A stretch of DNA of 64,000 bases, taken from positions 62,001 to 126,000 of the forward strand of contig JADGJC010000030.1 of the NCBI GenBank assembly GCA_027596075.1. The letters are read 5' to 3'. This document shows positions 17,884 to 28,823 of the stretch, piece after piece. Position 1 is the stretch's first letter. Each line of letters starts with the position of its first letter. This DNA comes from Rhizophlyctis rosea (Eukaryota > Chytridiomycota > Chytridiomycetes > Rhizophlyctidales > Rhizophlyctidaceae). The notes beneath the pieces were generated by a model, which was given only the letters and a program-made list of their open reading frames with translations, ran no database searches and was not told where the DNA came from. The translations under genes and the position numbers were made by a program.

Positions 17884-20800
17884 TCACAACGACGGAGTAA
17901 ACAAATCCTGCTCTCCATAATCAAGCTCCAGCTCCGCTTCTGCATCAAATGCATCCACATCCATTTCCCCAGTTGACACATCTTCCTCCTTGCTTGCAGC
18001 AGCCCCGTCACCATTCGCCGTCAAGTCTAGAAGGAGACTGCTCTTGCTCAATTTGTCAATGAAGAAGTCCGGAGGAGTAACTTCCTCTGTATGCAACTGA
18101 TTCAACACAGGGGCGCCTGCAGAACTCAAACGAATGTAGCTCACCACCACAATGCTCCTCAACAATAGCGTTCCACAACTTGCTACCACGCGCCATCGAT
18201 CGATTGCCAACAATGATTAAATGGCTGCCATTGAATCAAAATCATCAGTCATGAACCATTGTTCCACACCATTTCAGCAACTCATACCACTTCGCCCTCG
18301 TAACTGCAACATTGATCCTCCGCCGCTCATCAACAAAGTCGTTGGTGACAGTTCTCACAGTCGACAAAATGATGACTGACTTTTCCGCCCCCTGAAAAGC
18401 GTCCACAGTCGAAACTTGAACTGGGGACACCTTGCTCGCTCCTCGCAATTTCTCATTTATCAGATCCGCTTGAGCTTTGTCTGAGGTGAGACATATCAGT
18501 CTCAATGACGTCGTGAATCAAATCTCGGCTTTCACACATACACAGCGCAATCACACCGATATCATCCACGCCAAGCCCTAAAAGCGTACGGACGATATGG
18601 ACAATGATCGTGGCTTCAGGGACATTTCGCATGGAGTTATGATGATAGGTTTCCGAACCATGCTCCACATCAACGAAGCACAATGGCGGCATCCCATCCA
18701 CAAGAATTTGTCCCGTCGTCCCGTTGATCAAGGCATGATCCTGATCAAAAGGTCAAACAAGCATTCAAAGAACGTAATAACAATACTTACGTAGATCAAG
18801 GAGTTTGCAACACTCGCAATTTGTGGATGGCACTACAGCAGTCCTGTTAGCATATTCTATCCTCATTGAAGCCCTCGTAACCACAATCTATTTACCCGAT
18901 ACTGCGTCCGCAGCATAATCGGCGTAAGCCCACTCTGCTCCAACCTTTCAAAAAGCGTCCTGTCAAGACCTTCATTGTGAACAGAGTCCGACATCAAAGT
19001 CGGTGCCAGCTGTTTCGGATCCCCCACGAGTACCGCTCTTTCGCAAGCGAATTTTGCCAGAGGTAGCATTGACAGCGGTTCTGTCATCTATTGTCATTCC
19101 AAAATCACAATGTTACTCGAAAATCCCAGACGGATCACCTTCTTTGGCGTTTTCTGATTCGTACCTGACTGCATTCGTCGAGAAACGCTAGAGGTGCAGT
19201 GAATCCATCCAAAACCTCGAACGACGACGCCAAGCATGTAACGCCAACGACGAGAACGGAGGATACGATGGATTTATTTTCGCTCTTTCTGAATTTCTTT
19301 ATGGTCTCCTGAATGTCTAATGGGAGTTCGGTGTCAAGTACTCGAGCCATGATCAGATTGATGGCTGACATCATCTACCTCTCCTTTCGCGAGCTGTCAA
19401 ATTGTCCTCTTGCAACATCGACTGTAGCTCTTTCATGTCTATTGCGGTTTGGCTAATCAGTTCCAAATCACGCATGTGCAAACAGATATGATGATGTTGA
19501 CCTTCGGATTTGTTTTTGCTCTGCGCGCAGTAGGGCAAAACAGATTTTGCGATCTTCTTCATACTGCCGACCCGGCAAAAATCCGTGAATCCAAGATTCA
19601 AAAGACCCAACAGTATTCGATCCACGGCAACTGTTTTTGACGAATTAGTGATGCTTTCATCATCAATCAAAGGTCTGCCCTCACCATTGGTCATCGATGC
19701 GACGACTATCGTAATCTTCTCCGGATTTCGTAGCATACCCGTTTCACGCAGTCGATGCACGAACAAAATCAGTACGCAGAGGAGAAAACTAAAGAACGGT
19801 AAGTTATGCACTGACTCTCGCTCAGCATATTACAGACGTCGGATACCTTTTGCCTGAACCAAACACACCATGCACAAGCGTCAGCGGCTGGTTCGCCACC
19901 GCGAGCGATGTGGCAAATTGTCCCAATACTCTGTAGTTTTCGTCTTACTCTGAATACCAGAAAGGTGATCCTCCGAAACCGCGAAACATACTTTGATTGA
20001 TCATCGTTAAGCCGATATTGGTCGATAACATCTTTTTGAATCCGCTCGAAGTCATTTTGATCAGCGTTGACCATCGGCAAGCGTGTCAAGCCTCTGGCCG
20101 ACGAAGCCGTTTGGTAATTCATGATATACGACATCAGCGGTGCTCGATCAATGGTCTCGCGGAGCGCATCCATTGCCAAACGTTCGCTGTTCGCATTGAC
20201 CCCTCGGATAGCGTACACAGCTGTGGGCTGACTATGCTGTAAGGATAACGCTGCGCACTTCCGCTTGTCCTCATCGGAGATTGGGACAACCTGGGACGGA
20301 TGCATCAGTGATCATTTTCACCAGACATGCTCAAGAATGACGCACTTCGACAGCTCCACTTGCGGATGGTCCATAGTATACGCTACGCGTCAGGAACGAG
20401 TCTTGAAACTGGGGATCCGTTGAGATTATCCAAATATCATCTGCAGAGATAGTCAAAACCTTACAATCCCCACACTAAGAACCTGAATCGAAACGCGAAC
20501 CTTTCGAGTATTTTGTAGAATGCTCTTGATTTTTGACGGTCAGTATGATATGGGTGGTTGCCCGTTCCCGATATTTCGCCTGGTAGCGGTATGCAGTTTG
20601 GTTGATTTGAAATGGCCTGCAGAAGCATCATTGGTGATTCGTTGATTTGGAGAAGGTGAAGTATTCAAACTCACGACAGGTGTGCCTGGGAGTAGAAAGC
20701 GATGCCTCTTGACCTAAAGACATCATCCACATTGCCTTGAGGCCCCTTTCGATACTCAGTGGCGTAAAAGGACATTGCCAAATCGATGAGAGAGACATTC

Positions 20801-22033
20801 AACGCTTCGTAAAGGGATCCTAGAAAGCTTTGACGGTATGCTTTTACTGATGGCTGATGCAGCTGCAATCAGTCTTAACAACTTCCTGGTACATTGTGTG
20901 CGACACCTACATAGGTCACGGAGAGTTTGTATGTCCGTCGCGCTTTTGCATTTCTGACATGAGATACATCTGGAGTAGCTGAACATCAGTCTAAAGCTTG
21001 CTGTTCAATAAGTCGATGCGAGCACAACCTGTTGCAGTAGGGAAGCGCAGCACATCGCATATATGACCAGGACTGAAGCACGCATTGCAACCAATTAGTC
21101 ATGTGAAACTCCCACTCTCAACTTCTTCAACTTACGTGTTCTTCTCGACTGATAGAGAATGCAAATCTTGGCCTGCATTCCGGCTGATTTTTGCACGTTT
21201 CGGTAGTTGCTCCGCCTCTCCAGAAGGAGATCGTATTTTAAAGTCAGACTGATTATTGGTTGGTTGCATTGCAATCGGAGATCCCGCGTGCTTTGAGGAA
21301 CCCGTCAAGTTGGTGCCTTCCTTTGCTGAAGCGTTGAACAGAGCTAGCAGCTCTGCATTGTTTCGTCGCTGCGCAGTTTCCATTCGACCAGGATGGGTAG
21401 ACGATACCGGGGATGCCGTTGATGGCTCAACCTGTGTGATGTGGTTGTTTGTCGCCGGCTGACGAAAAGCAGAAGGGGTAGTTTTCTCCCCGACGGGCAA
21501 GAGGTCAGTGGTTGACCTTTCCGATGACTGTGGGGTTGGGACATCCGAGCGTGATCCTTCCGGATGATCAACCGATATAAATGATACAATCGGTCGCAGA
21601 GGCGCCAACTTCCGCCGGACTTTCGGTGCTACAACAGTATGGACGGGATGTGGACCTCCATCTCTGCCAGTCGGCGCCTTTCCAGGTATGGGTGTGGTTG
21701 ACTGTGGAGCACTTGCAACGGGCTGCCCAGACTCGGTAGGACCAATGACTGCGTCAACTTCACAATAGTAATCATCGAAGTCCAACTCCTCCCCTTCGTC
21801 AACGTGCTGTCCTTTTCTCAAAAAGAGCGAGTTCAATTTCGTTCCTTTATCATCCAAGAGGGTTGCACGCGAGTTTTCTGGATTGAATTGAACGATGCCC
21901 TCCTTGAAATTTTTGACTTTTTTGTTACGGTAAAGCTGGAAGGTGGGAAGAAGTCACTGCGTGAGACACACTTCGGGTTGCAGCATGATTGGGAATGTAC
22001 CTGACTGCAGTAAAACGCTGAGTAACGCTTCAT
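17884..22033 (-). CDS. ZGRF1: ZGRF1-type protein: DUF2439 domain fused to SF1 DNA helicase
   Basis: Seventeen exons join in phase to 1,065 residues: 22001-22033, 21136-21935, 21029-21072, 20911-20978, 20675-20862, 20501-20616, 20346-20440, 19992-20290, 19847-19930, 19379-19788, 19165-19316, 18896-19087, 18791-18832, 18542-18740, 18288-18480, 18145-18224, 17884-18086. The N-terminus (1-85) is the DUF2439 fold of human ZGRF1 and yeast Mte1 (TLLDDKGTKLNSLFLRKG). Residues about 90-275 are disordered. The C-terminal half is a UPF1-like SF1 helicase: Walker A GVFGSGKS near 570, motif II LDECSQ near 760, motif III GDPKQLAPT, motif V VDAFQGAEKS, motif VI VAVTRAK near 970. Expected role: unwinding recombination intermediates such as D-loops. 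I find no GRF zinc finger between the parts. The last intron is the weakest junction. Confidence 0.85.
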
Positions 22034-22441
22034 GACAAAAGTTCCGACAGTCTACGAGTGACGCCGATACCAGCGTCCGTTGTGGAGTACCAAAGGCCAA
22101 AGAAGATTGGTGAGTGGTAAGAGAGGTCTTTCAACTTTGAAAACAGTCGCGAAGATCAGATGAATGCCCAATGCTCTCGTCTTGAGGGAATGGGTATGGG
22201 GAACAATTAGAGATTGAAGCTGAGACGAGGGCCGGGTGTTGAATCAATGTAGCCAAATGTGGAAATAGATCATCAAACTTTATTTGGGCAAGATGTATAA
22301 AATTACGGTGACGTGGCTTGCTCTCGGAGGTCAGCCTCACCAGGCGCGGTGCAAACTTTTTGTTGGGGCAAGAGTCGCAATTTTTTTGTTAGCCTTCCTC
22401 CACCTCATCTCGTTCATCGTAACCCCATCGTGACTTCAAAC
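22034..22441. promoter_or_regulatory. Divergent 5' region of the helicase and ATIC genes
   Basis: 408 bp between opposite start codons. A T-rich run (22377-22392) and pyrimidine-rich sequence lie just before the ATIC start, as is common in fungal housekeeping promoters. No gene is visible in it. Confidence 0.5.
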
Positions 22442-24586
22442 ATGCCTAAGAAGATTGGTTCGTATCTCAGCGAGCAAGCGTCCGCATTTTTTGAGATCTT
22501 TAAATGGACCTAATCGTCTTTCCGTCGCAGCGCTCCTGTCTGTTTCGGATAAGACTGGCCTCTTGGACCTTGCGAAGGCCTTCGTTGCTGCTGGCGTCTC
22601 CTTGGTTGCCTCTGGTGGCACGGCAAAGGCTATACGTGACGCAGGCTTGCCTGTCAGGTATGCAACTTGCGGATTTTTCGCCAGAATACATCAATTCAAT
22701 CTCCCACTATACTGATATTCGCAGCGATGTGGCGGACATCACCAAGGCGCCCGAGATGTTGGGAGGGCGTGTAAAGACCCTCCACCCCGCCGTTCACGGA
22801 GGTACAGCCCGCGTGTCGTGAAGCTTGACAGCTTTGCGATCAATCCTGATGAAATCCGTAGGAATTCTTGCGCAGGATACTGAAAGGGATAACGGCGATA
22901 TGGCCGCTCGGGGCTATGACAAGATTGACTTTGTCGTCTGCAATCTGTACCCCTTCGAAAAGACCGTTGCAAAGGAAGGTGTGACCATTCCTGAGGCTGT
23001 TGAGGAAGTTGATATTGGTAGGTCTGCCTTTAATGGAAACACTTAATACATATGTTTCTGAGTGACCACTTGCGTTTAGGCGGTGTAACTCTACTTCGCG
23101 CTGCTGCTAAGAACCACGCGCGTGTTACCATCATCTCCGATCCCACTGATTACCCCGCCTTCATTGAAGAGCTCAAATCCTCCGGTGCCGTCATCTCCCA
23201 GGAAAAGCGTCAGCACTATGCGTTGAAGGCGTTCACTCAAACCGCCGCCTATGACGAAGCTATTTCCGGATACTTCCGTCAACAATACGCGGGCAATGGC
23301 CGTCAGCAACTTACCTTGCGGTACGGGGCCAACCCTCACCAGAAGCCAGCTCAGGTTTACGTCAAGAACGGAGATTTGCCGTTCAAGGGTGGGTCTGCTT
23401 GAACTTGTCTCGACCAGTTAATGGGTGCTGATTAAGCTTTACCAGTCTTGGCCGGTTCCCCTGGTTACATCAACCTTCTTGACGCTCTCAATGCATGGCC
23501 TCTTGTGAAAGAATTGAAGGAAGCTTTGGGTCTTCCCGCTGCTGCCTCTTTCAAACACGTCTCTCCTGCTGGTGCCGCCGTCGGTCTTTCTTTATCGGAC
23601 ATTGAAAAGAAGGTTTACGGTGTTGAAGAATTGGACCTTACCCCCCTTGCCTCCGCATATGCCCGCGCCCGTGGCGCCGACCGTATGTCGTCCTTCGGCG
23701 ACTGGATCGCATTGTCAGACGAGTGCGATGAAGTTACAGCTAAGATCATCTCTCGTGAGGTTTCGGATGGTATCATCGCTCCCGGCTACACTCCTGCGGC
23801 ATTGGCGCTTTTGCAAAAGAAGAAGGGTGGGAAGTACACGGTTCTGCAAATTGACCCTGCATATGAGCCGGAGGAGCCCGAAACACGTCAAGTTTACGGC
23901 CTGTACCTGCAACAAAAGCGTAACAACCTGAAAATCGACAACAGCTTCTTCAGCAACATTGTCACCAAGAAGAACAAAAACCTTACGGAGGGAGCTGTCA
24001 GGGATTTGATCGTCGCCACCATTGCTCTCAAATACACTCAATCCAACTCCGTCTGCTATGCTAAAAACGGGCAGGTTGTTGGGCTTGGTGCTGGTCAACA
24101 GTCTCGTATTCACTGGTGAGTACATTCCATCGGAATCAATTGATTAAAACCAATGTTCAACACTATTTCCCATATAGCACTCGTCTTGCTGGGGAGAAGG
24201 CTGACAACTGGTGGTACCGCCACCACCCCAAAGTTCTTGGTTTTCGGTTCAAGAAGGAAACCAAGCGCCCCGACCGTGCCAACGCCATCGATTTGTACGT
24301 TACCGACCAAATCGACGACCGCGCACAATGGGAGTCCCTCTTCGAGGTCGTCCCGGAGCCATTCACCGCTGAGGAGAAGGCTGCCTGGAAGGCACAAATG
24401 AAGGATTTGGTAGTTTCTTCTGATGCTTTCTTCCCCTTCTCTGACAATGTGCAACGGGTAGCTCAGAGTGGGGTTACCTACATTGCCGCACCCAGCGGAA
24501 GTGTGATGGACCAAGTGTGCATAGAGGCGGCGGACGAGAGGAACTTGGTCTACGTTTTCACCAGCACCAGGTTGTTCCACCACTAA
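22442..24586 (+). CDS. ATIC/ADE17: Bifunctional AICAR transformylase / IMP cyclohydrolase
   Basis: Seven exons (22442-22457, 22531-22657, 22725-22801, 22862-23017, 23080-23388, 23446-24115, 24178-24586) encode 587 residues, the normal length for ATIC/Ade16/17. The first exon is only 16 nt (MPKKI). The IMP cyclohydrolase half (about 1-200) shows [24 protein letters not shown] and [14 protein letters not shown]. The transformylase half holds [27 protein letters not shown] with the catalytic Lys-His, [20 protein letters not shown] and [19 protein letters not shown]. The enzyme carries out the last two steps of de novo purine synthesis in the cytosol. The stop is followed by the usual C-terminal RLFHH. 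Very secure. Confidence 0.98.
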
Positions 24587-25120
24587 ATACTGGGCCCTCA
24601 CTTTATTTGTAAATAAATTTTATGCTATTGCGTCTACGAACAAGTTTCGAAATGCTCTGGAGTTGTTTACATATATGGTGATGGCTGTGCCCCCAGAGTG
24701 AGATCTGTGCCACTCCATGGGAACCTTTTTGTGGATCATGAGGTAAGCAGCCAAGCCCATCGCCAAAGTCACTTTGCTTCGCCTTCGAGCGTTTGCCTTT
24801 CCCAAACGCCAACTCCCCATTTTCAGCATCAACCTCAACCCCACCAAGCATCAATCTACTGCCGGTACAAGAATAGTCTTGTGAACTAACTACTTGTTTT
24901 CTGTCTGTTCAACAAGCTACGCTTCCGAAGTGAAGACGTGGACATTCCAATTACAAAGCTCGACAGGTCAATTGCTATTTTTAGCACAAGCTACTTCAAC
25001 CCTTCAAAGGTAAACAAACTGTGTCGCGTCGGGTGAATTGTTCTCAAACACTTTGCCTAACCATTTCATCACTACAACTTGGATACCTATAGAACACCCT
25101 CATATCAACAAAACTTTCAA
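24587..25120. other. Intergenic between ATIC and the zinc-cluster gene
   Basis: 534 bp. It must hold the ATIC 3' UTR and the promoter of the downstream regulator. Two short minus-strand frames (24603-24854) are low in evidence: no domain, no splice context. Nothing else is recognised. Confidence 0.4.
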
Positions 25121-26316
25121 ATGCCGATCGAATCAGCCGCGACAGCTTCCGCCTTGAATACCCCAGCGCGGTCCATAGCAAGCAGTGCATCTTCCGTTTC
25201 GAGGAAGAAGGGGGAGCGGGATAGACAAGTCAAACGAGCTTGTGGTTAGTACAATGATGCGGCGATTGTCGTTTTTCGAAACTTGCATAGATAGCACTAA
25301 CTGTTGGATTGTTGGCTCCTGCAGCAAATTGTTTAAAGGTATCAAAGAAGTGCGACAATGGACGTCCGTGTAGTCGATGTGTACGACATGGTCTGCAAAG
25401 TAAATGTGCTGCTCCATCGAAGAAGGATGATTCAGGTATGTCAGGCAATCTCAGCCATTCAAAGAAATCATGACTGACCATGGAATGTTCACCAGCTCCC
25501 AAATCTCGTGTAGATATCCAGCCGGAACTAAATAGTGTAGAATCCAGCTTTACGGAACAAAGGTAAGGCATGCCCGTTTAGACAACTCTACGTGGCTGGT
25601 ATGCTAAGTCATTGCACAGCGATTCTAGTTCATGGACCAAACTGGACATCCTATCGAGCCTCTGCAATTCAGTTTTGCTCTATGGTCGTACCACGGAGCA
25701 GTCATCAGAAACTGTGCCGAGTTCGGTAGCAAATGGTGGCAATGCACATATTGGCGGCGATGGGACGGGAAGGACGTCGCGAGAAAGCACCGTTTCCCTT
25801 CCCAAAGAAAATCGTCCCTCCGAATATGATCACCGTAGCTTCGATCACTCCGAACTGTTGAGCGAACTATCATCTTCAGAACCTCCATCCTTAACAACAA
25901 CACCCTCCCTCGGATCATCATCATCCTCCCCATCCACACCAAACGGCCTGGACAACCTCGCCGCAGTCGCTCTCGGTACCAATGCAGCCACCAACCTGTT
26001 CGGTTCCACAGCCAGTGCCGCAGCAACATTAGCCGCATACAGTAACCTCCTCTACCCCGGCTCCTTCGAAAACCTCGCCGCGGCCGCATTGGGACCGCTA
26101 TTGGAGTCATCGACGTCGGCGATGTCGGATTTGATCCGCTACACTAGCAATCCTTTTGGAATGTATGGTGGGATGCCGTCTTCCAGCTATGATGCGCCGC
26201 CGGTGAAGAGGCATAGGGAACCTAATCCGCTGGATGATTTTGCTGCTATTACGGATACGGTGCGGAAGATGGAAGATGAGGCGACGAATAGGGCGAGGAA
26301 GAGGAGAGCTAGATAA
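25121..26316 (+). CDS. Zn(II)2Cys6 transcription factor
   Basis: Four exons (25121-25244, 25325-25435, 25496-25562, 25620-26316) encode 332 residues. The binuclear zinc cluster is created by the first splice: Cys-x2-Cys-x6-Cys-x5-Cys-x2-Cys-x8-Cys, with KRAC from exon 1 and NCLKVSKKC then GRPCSRC from exon 2 (about residues 38-72). Basic residues (SRKKGERDRQVKR) precede it. The rest is Ser/Thr/Ala-rich and low complexity, with an alanine-rich section around residues 205-250 and a basic end RARKRRAR. The single-cluster form with an N-terminal Cys6 motif and no fungal_trans domain is typical of early-diverging fungi. It should bind DNA in the nucleus; targets are unknown. Confidence 0.9.
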
Positions 26317-27040
26317 GAATCTGTATAGAATCACTAATGATCTTTGCATTAAGCACAAGGAGTTTAGCTAAATTGCAATGTAAATAAGATATGGAGGATA
26401 AAAGATTGGTAAGGAGTCATTGCCTCGCGCTGTCAAGATGAAATTCAATTGATTAGGTTGCCGTGCCCTATGACAAGTCTTCAAAAGAGTCGATAGCTGC
26501 CAAAGACACCATGCGGGCCGCACTTTTCACAACGATCACCTGATAGCGCGAATCAAACTTCTCTTCATGGTTACAATACTTTTGCAATACCATCTTCGTA
26601 ACATTTCACTTGTCACTTTCCCGAAAGACATTCACAAGGGTTACGCAGGATTCGATGACTCCGCGCTTTCTGGATTAAGCACACTGACATCGTCTGATCT
26701 TGCCACCATCCCTTACAGATACACGATAGGCACATGGCACTTGTAACTGATGTAAATAAACATTCGGCACATGCCGCACGGTCCTTTCCCGCTGCCGTGT
26801 TTTCATGCAATACTTTTCAGGGCATCAATTTGTGCGTAAGTCGCAGATTACCCTTGGGTCCAAATCAACTTCGGGAAACGGCTCAGACCACATGAGTCAG
26901 TCGCAACTCGAAATCGGCTTTAAAACACTGGACGTGGTTGAAGCACAAGGTGGGGATCGAAGGAAGCAAACTAACCAAACAATCACTTCATCTAACCATA
27001 CACTGAGTTGATGAAACCCAAAGACCCACTTCCTCCATCC
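26317..27040. other. Intergenic, no gene recognised
   Basis: 724 bp between the zinc-cluster gene and a small minus-strand frame. Open frames are short and without domains. A possible second exon for the minus-strand small gene lies near 26895-27000, but the implied intron would be only about 42 nt. Confidence 0.35.
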
Positions 27041-27250
27041 TCACTGCAACTCCCAATGAGCGATGGTAACAGGACCAAAGTAATCTACGCTCGGATAATT
27101 CTCGACAAAACTCCTGCTCGCATCAGTCGTCAACGTCACATCGAAATTCGCAAAATGGACCGTTTCGAGCTCAATTCTAGGATTTTCTGATTGACGTTGT
27201 TTCACTCCTTCGGCAATGTTTTGAAGGACTTGATTCACTGCGTTTCGCAT
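27041..27250 (-). CDS. Small unrecognised protein, 69 residues
   Basis: One exon from an ATG at 27250 in a favourable context (A-rich leader CACAACACAAC) to a stop at 27041. Composition is protein-like, with an amphipathic start (MRNAVNQVLQNIAEGVKQRQ) and a beta-like tail (PSVDYFGPVTIAHWEL). Splicing at a GTGAGG just before the stop would extend it. No family recognised. It could be a real small gene or a chance frame. Confidence 0.35.
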   Translation of the reverse strand: MRNAVNQVLQNIAEGVKQRQSENPRIELETVHFANFDVTLTTDASRSFVENYPSVDYFGPVTIAHWELQ

Positions 27251-27381
27251 GTTGTGTTGTGTGGGGTTCAGTAATCAAATAACCGGTTTTTTTTATGGCG
27301 GAAGTTGCGAACTACAATACTTGCATTCGTCTTCAGCGTCTTCCCAACGTACACCGGGTTTACGTGTTAAGATTACAGTGT

Positions 27382-27399
27382 AACGATCCTAAGATCGTT
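27382..27399. repeat. Perfect inverted repeat just after an orphan gene's stop
   Basis: Arms AACGATC and GATCGTT are separated by CTAA. The stem begins 5 nt beyond the stop codon (27404-27406) of the minus-strand secreted-protein gene, so it would fold in its 3' UTR. A role in 3' end formation is speculative. Confidence 0.55.
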
Positions 27400-27403
27400 C
27401 GAA

Positions 27404-28823
27404 TCAGTCGTAGTTAGCATGTGGAGCTATTGTGACCAAAGTATGCGAATTCAAGACCTTCAGCGTCGTTTCTCGCAATTGTTGCACTTTCTTCTCCCAT
27501 TCTTGGCGCTTTAATTCTGCTCGCCTGTCCTCTTCAGCCCATTGCAACCGCAGTTCATCAGACACCTGGTATGGTGCATATTGCGGTGGGTCATCTGATG
27601 TTGGTGAAGCCGGGAGACGAGAGTCTGCTGCCACCAGTTCGGAGGCATCGAGCACCCTGGCCAGCTTGAAAATGTATGGTATAGATGTTGCCCCGCTGGA
27701 GTAGTAGTACGGAATGATGCCTGTTGCGTTCGCAACGCAGGCGGTTGTGTTTTTGTGACAGTGTCCGGCAAAGTCGATGGGACCGCCGACGTCCTAACGA
27801 TGACGGGTTTCATTCAGATGAAGGTTTGAGATGGGACGCAACTCCAAAATGACTACTACCAGACCTTATAGTCATAATTCCCACTGAGGTTGAACTCAAT
27901 ATCCCAGGTGACATCACATGCTGAATCGTCAAGCTCTGTCTTCCCCTTGTAACAGTCTTCTTCGATGTTCTTCGGTTCACGCAAGTGCTTGTGTCCTTTG
28001 CCTCGAGTAAGCCCAGGTATATTGAGTTCGGTGATATCATAAACGACAGGCCGATGGAAAGTGCCAATGACTCTCAACCGCAGAACGATGTCGTGGTCTT
28101 GCCAACTAACACCATGCTTCTGAATTTGTAGGCCCATGAATGCCTCATTGAGCAGATCATGCCTTTCCGCAAAGGCAACGGCGGACACTCTTTCTGCGAT
28201 AGCGATCGTGAGATTGTGTGCAGGGCTCTGGAGAGAGGAATAGGGATCAGTAGGCCTAATGGCGATCTTCAAAACAAAAGCATTTACACATTACCACAAA
28301 GACGGGTGGCCTATCGGGTCCGTCAAAAGTGCAGATGGTCATGTTGTTAGTGTAAAACAAGTAATCAATTTCAATGTTGCCGAAGATTTATGTCAACTCG
28401 AAGGGATCCGGCTTTAGCAGCGATTTGGCTCTAATGGTGGAAGGTGACAACGACCCGCACCGTTGCCATCAACGACTGTAATGTCCAGGTATATGTTGTG
28501 CGGCCGTCAACGAGCGTATCATTGACGTAGACCAGCAAGTGGTCTTCGTGAATGTCGATGCTGGCAACCCACTGGGCCGGGTGTGGCCATGACGCTGCTT
28601 CCAAGGCCTCAGACCACCCGCGGGACAGACCTTCTTAGTGCGAGCATTGTGGAGGTGCTGGACCAGCGTCTTTGCTTCCACTGGAAGGTTATGAAGATGA
28701 TGATGCGTACCTGCTATCCGAGGTCAATCACATGCTCCTGCATTGCTTCAGCAAACCATCATCATCCCTACCTGAAGCGAACAGAATGCCAATCATGGCC
28801 CAGACAACGAGACATAAGGTCAT
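27404..28823 (-). CDS. Orphan secreted glycoprotein, multi-exon
   Basis: Preferred exons: 28772-28823, 28461-28594, 27865-28266 and 27404-27793, 325 residues. The first exon is a clear signal peptide (MTLCLVVWAMIGILFAS). The mature part has a beta-rich segment (IDIHEDHLLVYVNDTLVDG), several N-x-S/T sites (VNDT, HNLT, KNTT, ANAT), a cluster of Cys residues, and a charged coiled-coil-like C-terminus (LQWAEEDRRAELKRQEWEKK). No transmembrane helix follows the signal. No family recognised. An alternative model uses exon sequence between 28266 and 28461 whose frame is interrupted by one TAA at 28388-28390. The exons from 28266 down are the better supported part. Confidence 0.55.
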
